The notes under the pieces were generated by a model. The model saw nothing but the letters and a program-made list of their open reading frames with translations. It searched no databases and had not been told where the DNA came from. From positions 1 through 11,678 of the forward strand of contig CAVHDO010000042.1 of NCBI GenBank assembly GCA_963634795.1: a stretch of DNA of 11,678 nt. Direction: 5' to 3'. Source of the stretch: UBA1822 sp963634795. Its GTDB lineage: Bacteria > Bacillota > Negativicutes > Veillonellales > Dialisteraceae. The translations under genes were made by a program, and so were the position numbers. Below, piece by piece: positions 5,202 to 11,678 of this stretch (the stretch's first letter is position 1; each line of letters opens with the position of its first letter).

Positions 5202-5969
5202 TCAGCCTCCGAAATAGGACGCGCCGCGAAGTCGCTCCATCATGCCGCGACGGTGCGCGGGATCCATGAGGCTCCGGATGCGATAGCCGGCCTGCAACGG
5301 ACTCATGCTGTGACGCGGGTAGAGTTTCGCCAAAATCCGGCCGCCGATATGATAAAAAAATACATTGTAGCTTTCGCAGCGTGTCGGAAATTCGGCAAGG
5401 ACATAGCGCGCAAGGATGGCGAGCGCGTCGGCCATGGGCGCCGAACCGGCGTCTTGGGAAAGTCGCAAATTAAATTCAGTCATGGCAAAAATGGGGTCGT
5501 CGGACAAGGAAACGGAAATGTCGGCGTCTTCATAAATCACGGGGCCGCCAAAATCTTCCCGCTTTATGTCTTTCGTGTAGTCGTGGCGGGTGAGGCCGAT
5601 GATTTGCGAATGAGGATGACGCTGAGAACCGCCGGCCATCGCGCCGAAGTTTCGGAAATAAAGCACGGATTGAAACTTCGGGTTTGCCATCGTTTGCATC
5701 CATTTTTCCATACCAAAGGAAATGACTTCCCGCGCCTTTTCTTTCGTGTACGCCGAAAGGTCTGCATTATGATCGACGCTCTCGACAAGCACGGTCGGCC
5801 ACGTATCGCGGAAAACGGGATATTTATTCATGAGCCAAATCATATCGCCGCGCGTTTCCAAAATATTCGTCAAAGTTTCGCGCGCACAAAAAGGACACGC
5901 ATCCCCACGCGAGGAATGCGGTTTCCCCTTTCCGACGTCCACTTCGTAAATCATCCAATCATTGTTCAT
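5202..5969 (-). CDS. DUF4931 / galactose-1-phosphate uridylyltransferase-like protein
   Basis: The 255-residue protein is related to the GalT branch of the HIT superfamily. A probable zinc-binding pair CPFC is at 25-28, and the segment YFRNFGAMAGGSQRHPHSQIIG (104-125) contains HPHSQ at 118-122, matching the GalT HPHxQ active site where the second histidine (H120) is the nucleophile that carries the nucleotidyl group. It is shorter than true GalT (about 350 residues) and fits the DUF4931 group, so a nucleotidyltransferase or hydrolase role is likely while galactose metabolism is not shown. No galactose genes lie nearby. The start at 5969 has AAAGGA 7-8 nt upstream. Its stop is one base from metallophosphoesterase 2, suggesting joint expression. 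Repeat array 2 ends just upstream. Confidence 0.85.
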   Translation of the reverse strand: MNNDWMIYEVDVGKGKPHSSRGDACPFCARETLTNILETRGDMIWLMNKYPVFRDTWPTVLVESVDHNADLSAYTKEKAREVISFGMEKWMQTMANPKFQSVLYFRNFGAMAGGSQRHPHSQIIGLTRHDYTKDIKREDFGGPVIYEDADISVSLSDDPIFAMTEFNLRLSQDAGSAPMADALAILARYVLAEFPTRCESYNVFFYHIGGRILAKLYPRHSMSPLQAGYRIRSLMDPAHRRGMMERLRGASYFGG

Positions 5970-5983
5970 GTTTATGTCCTTTG

Positions 5984-6551
5984 AAAATGAGAGGCATGGG
6001 CTGATCCCTTTGTTGCTTTTGTGGCGTTTGTGATGAAAGCTTCCTGGTGATAGAGATGGGAGGCATGGCCTGATTCCTTCTTTGTCTTTGCGGCGTTGGC
6101 GCTGAAAAGCTTTCTGATGACAGAGATGAGGGGAAACAGCCGGATTTCTTCTTTACTTTTGCGGCATTGGCATCCAAAGCCATCCGATTTTTTCATCTCT
6201 ACCAGCGCACAGCTATCACTTCAAACGCCGCGAAAATTTCAAGACACCAAAAGCTCAGCCTCTCATCTCTATCTGCGAACGGCTATTATCTCAAACGCCG
6301 CAAAAAAATTAGAACACCAAAAGCCCAGCCCCACATCTCTATCTTGATACAGCTCTTACCTCAAGCGCCGCAAAAATTCCAAAACGCCAAAAGCCCGGCT
6401 TCCCATCTCTATCTTGCCGCGGCTCTTACCGCAAACGCCACAAAAATTTCAAAACCCCAAAACCCCGGCCTCTCATCTCTATCTTGCAACGGCTCTTATC
6501 TCAAACGCCTCAAAAACTTCAAAACTCCAAAAGCCCCGCTTCTCATCTCTA
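5984..6551. repeat. Repeat array 2 (family A, 70-bp phased units, two orientations)
   Basis: Eight units fill the gap between the PBP gene and the DUF4931 gene. Three units in one orientation (5984-6053, 6054-6123, 6124-6193) carry GA(T/C)AGAGATG. Five in the other orientation start with CATCTCTA at 6194, 6264, 6334, 6404 and 6474, and a terminal CATCTCTA is at 6544. Spacing is 70 bp throughout the right part and at the orientation switch. Forward units share CATCTCTATC, CTCAAACGCC, CAAAAA and CCAAAAGCCC. The core motifs match array 1, but the rest is array-specific. 70 is not a multiple of three, so no repeated protein can be encoded. The last motif overlaps the PBP stop codon. Confidence 0.88.
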
Positions 6552-8531
6552 CTCTTCAAACTCCACCGTCACATTCGTTCCCCGCTTCACCGAGCTGCCG
6601 GGCGGCGGGTCTTGGGTGACGGCGCGGCCGCTACCTTTGGGTTTGAAACCCATACCGGCCCGGGCGAGCCATTCACCCGCGTCTCGCATGGAATAACCTG
6701 TGAAATCTGGAATGTACACGTAGCCTTCGGTATCGGCGGCCGCTGCTTCGAGTTCTTTTTCTTTTCTCGCTTTCTCATCCACAGCCGCTTGGATATCCGC
6801 TGCCGATATTTCTTCTTGCACAGCCGGGATGCCGAGATAACGCATGGCTTTTCCCATGATTTCGGAGAAAACGGGAGCCGCGATGACGCCGCCGTAATAC
6901 ATGCCGCTCGGATTGTCGATGACGACGAGGCAGATGATGCGCGGGTCTTCGGTGGGGCCGAATCCGCAGAAGGAGGCGACGTACTGCCCTTCGAGATAGC
7001 CGCCGTTCTCCGTGTCGATTTTTTGCGCCGTGCCGGTCTTGCCGCCCATGCGGTAGCCGAGGACGCGGGCATTTTGGCCGCCGCCTTCGGACACTTCTTG
7101 TTCCATCATGTCGCGCAGCGTGTCGGCGACTTCTTTGGAAACGGGGTGGCCGGAAACTTCCGGTTTCGTCTCGCGGTCAATGCTGCCGTCATCATTCACG
7201 ATTTTCGCGATGATGTGCGGTTTCATCATTTGGCCGCCGTTGGCCAGCGCGCTGTATGCCTGCACCATCTGGAGCGGCGTCACGGCGATGGCCTGCCCGA
7301 TGGACATGGTCGCGACGTCAATCTCGCGCATTTCCTTCGGGTTGAAGAGAATGCCGGACGCTTCGCCGGGGAGCTCGATGCCCGTTTCTTTACCGAAACC
7401 GAATTTCTGCGCGTATTCCGTCAAAATTTTTCCGCCCGTCAAAAGGCCGACGTGCGCGAAGCCCGTATTGACGGAATATTTCAAAATATCCACCAGCCGG
7501 ACGTCGCCGTAGGATTCGTCGTCCCAGTTTTTGATGAGATGGCCGGAGGCTTCGATTTGGCCGGGATCGTGCCAGACGATGTCCGTCCGATAGGTCCCCG
7601 CTGCCAGGGCCGTCGCCGCCGTGATGGGCTTGAAGGTCGAGCCCGGCTCGTAAATATCGACGACGGCGCGATTTTTGAATTCATTTTCCGTCGCCAGATA
7701 AAAATGATTCGGATCGTAGGACGGACGATTGGCGAGCGCCAAAATTTCACCCGTCTTCGCATCCATCATAATCACCATCGCACCGGCTGCGCGCGTTTCC
7801 GCCATCGCGCGATCCAGCGCCTGCTCGGCGAAATATTGCATCGTCTCGTCGATGGTGAGGTACACGGATTTCCCCATTTTCCCCCGAGACGGCGCCGTCG
7901 TCGATTCCAGGATCGGATTGCCGCGCGCGTCCGAGAGAATGCGCATCACATCGACCCGGCCGCGCATTTCGACGTCCAGCGATTTTTCCAGCCCGTCGAG
8001 CCCATCGCCGTCAATCCCGACGAAGCCGAGCACATTGGCCAAAAGGCCATGATTCGGATACGAACGCTTGCTTTCGTCGACGAGACCGAATCCCTTCCAG
8101 TGTTTCTCTTTCAAAAGCGCCGCCACCGCATCCGACATTTCCGGCTCCATCGCACGCGCGAGCCAGACGAAACGCGTGTCGGACGAGAGCTGCTTCTCCA
8201 GCTCCGTTTCCTTGATTTGCAAAATCGGCGCCAACGCGGCGGCTGCCTCTTTCGGCGTGACTTTCTCCAGCATGCCGGGATCCGCGTAGAGCGATTTGGC
8301 TTCAAACGAAAAGGCGAGCGGATTCCCGTTTCTGTCGTAAATCGTGCCGCGCGGCGAAAAAAGTGTCACCGTGTCCGTCGTCTGGTTCACCGCCATCGAG
8401 AGGAAACGGTCGTGGCAGAGCACTTGGATGTAAAAGAGGCGGCCGACGAGTGCCATGCAGATCGCCGTCAGGACGGCCATGAAGACCATGGAGCGCGTCT
8501 GCATCAAATGAAATCTGTTTTTCCGTCTCAT
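6549..8531 (-). CDS. Class B penicillin-binding protein with PASTA domain (SpoVD/FtsI type)
   Basis: The 660-residue transpeptidase cross-links peptidoglycan outside the membrane. It has a short basic N-terminus and one membrane anchor (about 14-36), then the class B dimerisation domain with SPRGTIYDRNGNPLA (59-73). The transpeptidase domain has all three active-site motifs: S298-T-F-K301 in EPGSTFKP, S353-V-N355 in YSVNTG, and K498-T-G500 in GGKTGTA. A PASTA domain forms the C-terminus (about 605-660, YIPDFTGYS ... VTQDPPPGS). Domain order and length fit SpoVD or FtsI/PBP2B-like proteins; which of these is unclear, since no division-cluster or sporulation genes are beside it. The start ATG at 8531 overlaps the cca stop (ATGA) and has GAGGAGA upstream. 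A further in-frame start at 8726 would lie wholly inside cca and is rejected. The TAG stop lies in a family A repeat motif. Confidence 0.95.
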   Translation of the reverse strand: MRRKNRFHLMQTRSMVFMAVLTAICMALVGRLFYIQVLCHDRFLSMAVNQTTDTVTLFSPRGTIYDRNGNPLAFSFEAKSLYADPGMLEKVTPKEAAAALAPILQIKETELEKQLSSDTRFVWLARAMEPEMSDAVAALLKEKHWKGFGLVDESKRSYPNHGLLANVLGFVGIDGDGLDGLEKSLDVEMRGRVDVMRILSDARGNPILESTTAPSRGKMGKSVYLTIDETMQYFAEQALDRAMAETRAAGAMVIMMDAKTGEILALANRPSYDPNHFYLATENEFKNRAVVDIYEPGSTFKPITAATALAAGTYRTDIVWHDPGQIEASGHLIKNWDDESYGDVRLVDILKYSVNTGFAHVGLLTGGKILTEYAQKFGFGKETGIELPGEASGILFNPKEMREIDVATMSIGQAIAVTPLQMVQAYSALANGGQMMKPHIIAKIVNDDGSIDRETKPEVSGHPVSKEVADTLRDMMEQEVSEGGGQNARVLGYRMGGKTGTAQKIDTENGGYLEGQYVASFCGFGPTEDPRIICLVVIDNPSGMYYGGVIAAPVFSEIMGKAMRYLGIPAVQEEISAADIQAAVDEKARKEKELEAAAADTEGYVYIPDFTGYSMRDAGEWLARAGMGFKPKGSGRAVTQDPPPGSSVKRGTNVTVEFEE

Positions 8532-9988
8532 CCGTGTCTCCTCACAAAATGCACGGCCGCGTGATACAGCTCGTCCGCGTCGTTTCGGAGCGACCCGGCC
8601 TGCACGCGATGCAGCAAATTCGCGAAACCTTCGGCCGCGCAATCGGAGAGCGCCTCGACGGTGCGCGCGTCGTAGGCAAGCTCCTTCGTCGTGACGGGCA
8701 AACTGCGTGCGACGTCGGCCATGCACGCGCCGAATGCTTCATGCCCCGCCGTCGCCGAGTTCGGCCGGCCGCAGCCGATGATGTCCGCGACCGAGAGCGC
8801 CGTCATGTGCGAAATCGCGTCCAAGAGCGCCGCTTGCGTGGGAAACATTTTCTCGCGCGCCAGTTTCCGCACCCATTTTTTCACGTCCGCCCGGGATGTA
8901 TTCGCATACGCGTGAAATTTCATGTGATCGCGGACGAGCCAAGTGATGAGCCGCACTTCCGCCGGAGGAAACCGGAGCCGCGTCAAAATTTCTTCCGCCA
9001 TTTCCGCTCCCACATGGTCGTGCCCGTGATCCGTGATGCGGCCCTCCTCCACGCGGCGCACGCCCGGCATCCCCTTCCCCACGTCGTGCAAGAGCGCCGC
9101 CCAGCGGTCAATCTCCGTCGGCGGTGCGGCTTCCACGACGGCCAACGTGTGATACCACGCGTCGTATTTGTGAAATTCTTTCATCTGCGGCAGCCCGACG
9201 AGATGCGACAGCTCCGGCAGAATCGGGATTTCCGTTTCCTTTCCGTTTTCCCGCAGGCGGCACGACGTCCTGCCAAGCCCCGTGCGCACCAAGAGATCCA
9301 AGCCGCGCGGCGCGTGCTGGGCCGTGAGAATTTTCGAGAGCTCGCTTTTGACACGCTCCAAGGACAAGCCGGAAACACGGGGAAACGCGGACGCCATCCC
9401 TTCGACCAATGACGAATCCGCCAGAAAATCGAGCTGCGCCACGAAACGACACGCACGGAAAAGACGAAGCGCGTCCTCGGAGAAACGCTCCGCCGCATCG
9501 CCCACCGTGCGCAGCCGTTTCCTTTCCAAATCGCGCACGCCGCCGAACGGATCGTGCAACACGCCGTCCGCGTCCGCTGCCATCGCATTCACCGTGAAAT
9601 CACGGCGCGACAAATCTTCCGCAAGCGTTTCGGCAAAGGAAACGCCCGCCGGTCGGTGCGCATCCTCACCGTAAAATTCGCGGCGAAATGTCGTAATTTC
9701 ATAATTCGTCCCGGAGACCGGCGCAATCACCGTCCCGAAACGCCGCCCGCCGCCGTCAATCCCGTGCAGTCCCGCCCGAGCCAGCACGGCCACCGTTTCC
9801 TCCGGCTTTGCCGACGTCGTGATGTCCCAATCATGCGGCGCGCGCCCCATCAGCAAATCCCGCACGCAACCGCCGACGAGATACGCTTCATAGCCGGCAT
9901 CAGAAAAAAGGCGCAACAAAAAGAGCGCCCCGGCATCCCACGACGCCGTCTCCAACGCTCTCTCCTTCGCTTTCCAAAATGCCGACAT
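8528..9988 (-). CDS. cca: CCA tRNA nucleotidyltransferase with HD domain
   Basis: The 486-residue class II nucleotidyltransferase adds or repairs the 3' CCA end of tRNA. The head domain shows LVGGCVRDLLMG (37-48), the metal-binding DWD in PHDWDITTS (D53, D55), RRDFTVNAMA (128-137) and the base-selecting EDALRLFRACRF (171-182, EDxxR motif). The C-terminal half has an HD-type metal site, LLHDVGKG (H301, D302), with HDHVGAEMAEEIL (323-335) and RDHMKFH, as in bacterial Cca proteins with phosphohydrolase domains. A pure poly(A) polymerase activity cannot be excluded by sequence. The ATG at 9988 is preferred over GTG at 9994 because AGGGAG lies 7 nt upstream of the ATG and only 1 nt from the GTG. 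It heads an operon with the PBP gene through an ATGA overlap. A strong promoter is at 10030-10058. Confidence 0.93.
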   Translation of the reverse strand: MSAFWKAKERALETASWDAGALFLLRLFSDAGYEAYLVGGCVRDLLMGRAPHDWDITTSAKPEETVAVLARAGLHGIDGGGRRFGTVIAPVSGTNYEITTFRREFYGEDAHRPAGVSFAETLAEDLSRRDFTVNAMAADADGVLHDPFGGVRDLERKRLRTVGDAAERFSEDALRLFRACRFVAQLDFLADSSLVEGMASAFPRVSGLSLERVKSELSKILTAQHAPRGLDLLVRTGLGRTSCRLRENGKETEIPILPELSHLVGLPQMKEFHKYDAWYHTLAVVEAAPPTEIDRWAALLHDVGKGMPGVRRVEEGRITDHGHDHVGAEMAEEILTRLRFPPAEVRLITWLVRDHMKFHAYANTSRADVKKWVRKLAREKMFPTQAALLDAISHMTALSVADIIGCGRPNSATAGHEAFGACMADVARSLPVTTKELAYDARTVEALSDCAAEGFANLLHRVQAGSLRNDADELYHAAVHFVRRHG

Positions 9989-10029
9989 ACGCACGCTCCC
10001 TCTGAATGATTGTATTTCAATATAATTTT

Positions 10030-10058
10030 ATTATATCGATTTATAGGAAAATTGTCAC
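10030..10058 (-). promoter_or_regulatory. Sigma-A promoter of the cca-PBP operon
   Basis: The minus strand reads GTGACA (10058-10053), a 17-bp spacer, then a consensus TATAAT (10035-10030). The expected start near 10023 gives a short leader of about 35 nt to the cca ATG. Confidence 0.82.
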
Positions 10059-10101
10059 GAAATTTTTCCGTCATCAGCCCAATTAATCTCTATAACCAAA
10101 T

Positions 10102-10138
10102 AAAATCAGCGAGACAGAAAATGTATCTCGCTGATTTT
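10102..10138 (-). terminator. Intrinsic terminator, possibly bidirectional
   Basis: A perfect 13-bp stem, AAAATCAGCGAGA (10102-10114) pairing TCTCGCTGATTTT (10126-10138), has an 11-nt loop. Read on the minus strand, it ends in TTTTATTTGG, 48 bp after the stop of the membrane protein gene. The A/T-rich stem base means it could also work on the plus strand. Confidence 0.82.
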
Positions 10139-10185
10139 ATTTGTATTTTAAGACCAGTATATCACCCGGTATTTCTGCTTTTCTA

Positions 10186-10614
10186 TCAGTCCCATTTCAC
10201 CAAAGTCACGATAATAACGACTATGAAATATAACCCACAGAAAAAACACATTTTCCCTTTACGCTTCTCCTCCTTTGATACATCCCCATTCAAAGCGGCA
10301 TCGGTAAAAACATATCCGGAAAAACAAAAACCCGACAAAGCCATGCACAAGACCTCAAAAATACAAATATCATATATATAATCCAAGAAATTGCTGCACA
10401 GTATGTTGGCACGGATTAAATAATCACTGCATAAACAAGCGAGCACCAACACAAGCCCCACTTCCCAAAAAAATATCGTCAAAGCATAAAAGATGAAAAC
10501 TCCGGGATTCGGTTTTTGCCTGACTTTTTGATACTCTTTTATTCCACATCTGATAAACCAAAATATCCCAAAAATAAAAATCAATATTCTTACATCAGAA
10601 ACAAACTGATCCAT
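10186..10614 (-). CDS. Small four-helix membrane protein, unknown
   Basis: The 142-residue protein has four hydrophobic segments near 8-22, 38-61, 82-104 and 122-139. A lysine/arginine-rich loop follows the first (IKEYQKVRQK) and another precedes the last (SKEEKRKGK), so both loops are probably cytoplasmic. I do not recognise the family and see no catalytic motif. It contains several cysteines within or near membrane segments. The DNA is visibly richer in A+T than cca or the PBP gene, which suggests a different origin. The ribosome binding site is modest (GAGGG about 10 nt before the ATG). A strong terminator follows. The similar topology and composition of the gene at 10797-11315 suggest the two travel together. 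An immunity or stress membrane protein is one possibility, but nothing in the sequence proves it. Confidence 0.6.
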   Translation of the reverse strand: MDQFVSDVRILIFIFGIFWFIRCGIKEYQKVRQKPNPGVFIFYALTIFFWEVGLVLVLACLCSDYLIRANILCSNFLDYIYDICIFEVLCMALSGFCFSGYVFTDAALNGDVSKEEKRKGKMCFFCGLYFIVVIIVTLVKWD

Positions 10615-10796
10615 TCCCCGTCAGCCCTCGTCTTATATACGATTTCAGCCATTTTCTCTTTTCCCCGAAAATGTTTTCGCATTTCGCAAAGACAAATAAT
10701 CCCAAAACCAAATGATTCATCTCATTTTTTCTTCTCTCCGCAATCCTCAACGCCAAGACGAACATATTTTTACAAAGCAAAATGAATGAAACCTGT
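10615..10796. other. Gap between the two membrane protein genes
   Basis: This 182-bp A+T-rich stretch shows no terminator or clear promoter. Two minus-strand frames run through it. One gives 73 residues (10816-10595) and overlaps both neighbours. The other (around 10724-10596) ends with KMAEIVYKTRADGEWISLFLM. Neither has a good ribosome binding site. The second could be the decayed tail of a lost gene. Confidence 0.4.
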
Positions 10797-11315
10797 TTAT
10801 CCGAAAATACAATCATATAGTTCCAAAATAGAAAAACCTATGAAATAAATACCAATACCAACAAGCATTTTCCCATCTTTTCTCCTATCATATCGCGGAT
10901 CTCCGTTTTCCGGAAACAATTTCGCTGAAATACCAAAACAAAAAATTCCCATCCCGATAGGCAGCAAAAGTAATCCCGGCATTGCGCCATAAATTTTAAA
11001 CGACTCTTTAAGCACCTCTTCAATTTCTACACTCAAAAATGGCCCTATAAAAAGGAAAAAGCATCCTAAGTAACCAAACATTCGGTACCAAAACGGATAA
11101 TGCCTTTCTTTGATAAATCGCCATATGGTCGTCAAAAACATCAAAAGGATGATAACCACGACGAACAGAAAGCACAATTCATTCGCAAGAACATCCCAGT
11201 CCCCTTGGCGAATATATATATTTCTCTGAATGCCAAGCCCATGATACAGGCCATCAACCCAGCCGTTTACTATATCAAAGCAACGATTAGAAAAGTCAGA
11301 CCCACCATTCATCAT
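10797..11315 (-). CDS. Four-helix membrane protein, unknown
   Basis: The 172-residue protein starts with about 45 polar residues (MMNGGSDFSNRCFDIVNGWVDG ...) and continues with four hydrophobic segments near 46-66, 78-96, 109-130 and 149-168. Charged loops are WRFIKERHYPFWYR and FPENGDPRYDRRKDGK. No family or active-site motif is recognised. The start at 11315 (or the adjacent ATG at 11312) has AAGG about 7 nt upstream and a promoter with consensus -10 about 80 bp further up. Base composition is A+T-rich, like the gene at 10186-10614 and unlike the rest of the window. The shared topology suggests a functional pair or a duplicated type, although I see no clear sequence similarity between them. 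Confidence 0.6.
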   Translation of the reverse strand: MMNGGSDFSNRCFDIVNGWVDGLYHGLGIQRNIYIRQGDWDVLANELCFLFVVVIILLMFLTTIWRFIKERHYPFWYRMFGYLGCFFLFIGPFLSVEIEEVLKESFKIYGAMPGLLLLPIGMGIFCFGISAKLFPENGDPRYDRRKDGKMLVGIGIYFIGFSILELYDCIFG

Positions 11316-11393
11316 AGTTAGCCCTTACTCCCACTGCTACTCCCGCATTACAAGAGAAAAATGACAATCAAAAATAAAATAAAAATACATTTT

Positions 11394-11422
11394 ATTATAT
11401 CAAGTCGCTCTCCGATTGTCGA
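11394..11422 (-). promoter_or_regulatory. Sigma-A promoter of the membrane protein genes
   Basis: The minus strand reads TCGACA (11422-11417), a 17-bp spacer, then TATAAT (11399-11394). The leader to the ATG at 11315 is about 70 nt and T-rich. Confidence 0.75.
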
Positions 11423-11491
11423 ATTTGTGTTTTTCATCAGACGTTGTAAGAACCGTCATAGCACACAGAAACATTCACGTTCGCATAAATT

Positions 11492-11561
11492 GAGGGGAGC
11501 AACTGTTTCGTGCTTTCCTTTTGCGGCATTTGCGCCAAGAAACTTTCTGCTGATAGAGGTG
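11492..11561 (+). repeat. Single family A repeat unit
   Basis: One 70-bp copy is oriented like the left halves of arrays 1 and 2. It runs from GAGGGGAGC through TTTTGCGGCATTTGCG to GATAGAGGTGAGG, with one change in the core (GATAGAGGTG instead of GATAGAGATG). It shows the family also exists as isolated units. Confidence 0.65.
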
Positions 11562-11599
11562 AGGATAAGCGTCGCTTCGCAACATTTTCGAATTCGCGT

Positions 11600-11678
11600 C
11601 CCATCATCCGCCCCTTCAGGGCACCGACAACCGTCCACCGGAAGGTCGTCTCCAGAAGAAGGCCAACCTGTGGCGACC
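11600..11678 (+). repeat. Family B repeat, copy 3, cut by the window end
   Basis: The copy shows CCATCATCCGCCCC, TTCA, GGGGC-like pairing and CCAGAAGAAGGC, as in copy 2. The left arm of the second hairpin is replaced by about 25 bases that form their own imperfect hairpin (GACAACC pairing GGTCGTC). The end lies beyond the window. Confidence 0.55.

Noticed and set aside
5959..6196. Minus-strand open frames with repeated NAAK-type peptides in array 2
   Set aside because: Unit length of 70 bp changes frame at every repeat, so the peptide similarity reflects the DNA repeat and not a selected protein.
6414..8564. 716-residue plus-strand open frame
   Set aside because: It is antisense to the PBP gene, which has all three transpeptidase motifs and PASTA; the antisense product has no domain and begins in repeat array 2.
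8532..8726. 65-residue N-terminal extension of the PBP
   Set aside because: It would lie entirely inside cca and is arginine-rich; the ATG at 8531 has a good ribosome binding site and leads into the membrane anchor.
8534..9412. 292-residue plus-strand open frame
   Set aside because: It is antisense to cca, whose catalytic motifs are clear.
10595..10816. 73-residue minus-strand open frame between the membrane protein genes
   Set aside because: It overlaps both flanking genes, lacks a clear ribosome binding site and shows no domain; kept only as a note in the gap description.

Overview
The window looks like chromosomal DNA of a Bacillota bacterium, possibly one of the Negativicutes. This is inferred from the Firmicutes-style sigma-A promoters (three with 17-bp spacers and near-consensus -10 boxes), the tandem glycine riboswitch ahead of gcvT, a class B penicillin-binding protein with a C-terminal PASTA domain, and a DUF4931/GalT-like gene. 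Protein genes in 921-9988 are G+C-rich. The two genes at 10186-11315 are visibly richer in A+T. No gene here identifies the genus.

Layout. (1) 1-2310, minus strand: a glycine-cleavage operon. An extended -10 promoter (2282-2310) leads into a two-aptamer glycine riboswitch (2064-2215), an intrinsic terminator (2035-2064), gcvT (921-2006) and, after an unusual 882-bp gap, the first 12 codons of gcvH (1-38). The gap is packed with small hairpins, a candidate miniature inverted-repeat element and a 30-bp perfect palindrome. (2) 2421-3766, plus strand: a divergently transcribed membrane-anchored metallophosphoesterase. (3) 3770-4262: repeat array 1, with units of about 64-69 bp. (4) 4264-5969, minus strand: a tightly packed set of a DUF4931/GalT-like protein, a second soluble metallophosphoesterase and a small 77-residue ORF overlapping its end. 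(5) 5984-6551: repeat array 2, phased at 70 bp. (6) 6549-9988, minus strand: cca (tRNA nucleotidyltransferase with HD domain) followed, with an ATGA overlap, by a class B PBP of SpoVD/FtsI type; its promoter is at 10030-10058. (7) 10102-11422, minus strand: a terminator and two unrecognised four-helix membrane proteins, the first of them with a good promoter. (8) 11492-11678: one more copy of each of the two interspersed repeat families.

How the parts relate. The riboswitch should make gcvT expression depend on glycine. A terminator-like hairpin in the last codons of gcvT and a promoter-like sequence just before gcvH suggest the operon may be split into two transcription units. cca and the PBP are translationally coupled, as are the DUF4931 gene and metallophosphoesterase 2. 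The most unusual feature is the repeat family in arrays 1 and 2. Both have three units in one orientation meeting four or five units in the other. Both fill an intergenic space from gene to gene, and each has its own internally homogenised sequence. The unit length is not a multiple of three, so they are unlikely to be coding. I see no defence system, CRISPR, tRNA, rRNA or complete transposase gene.
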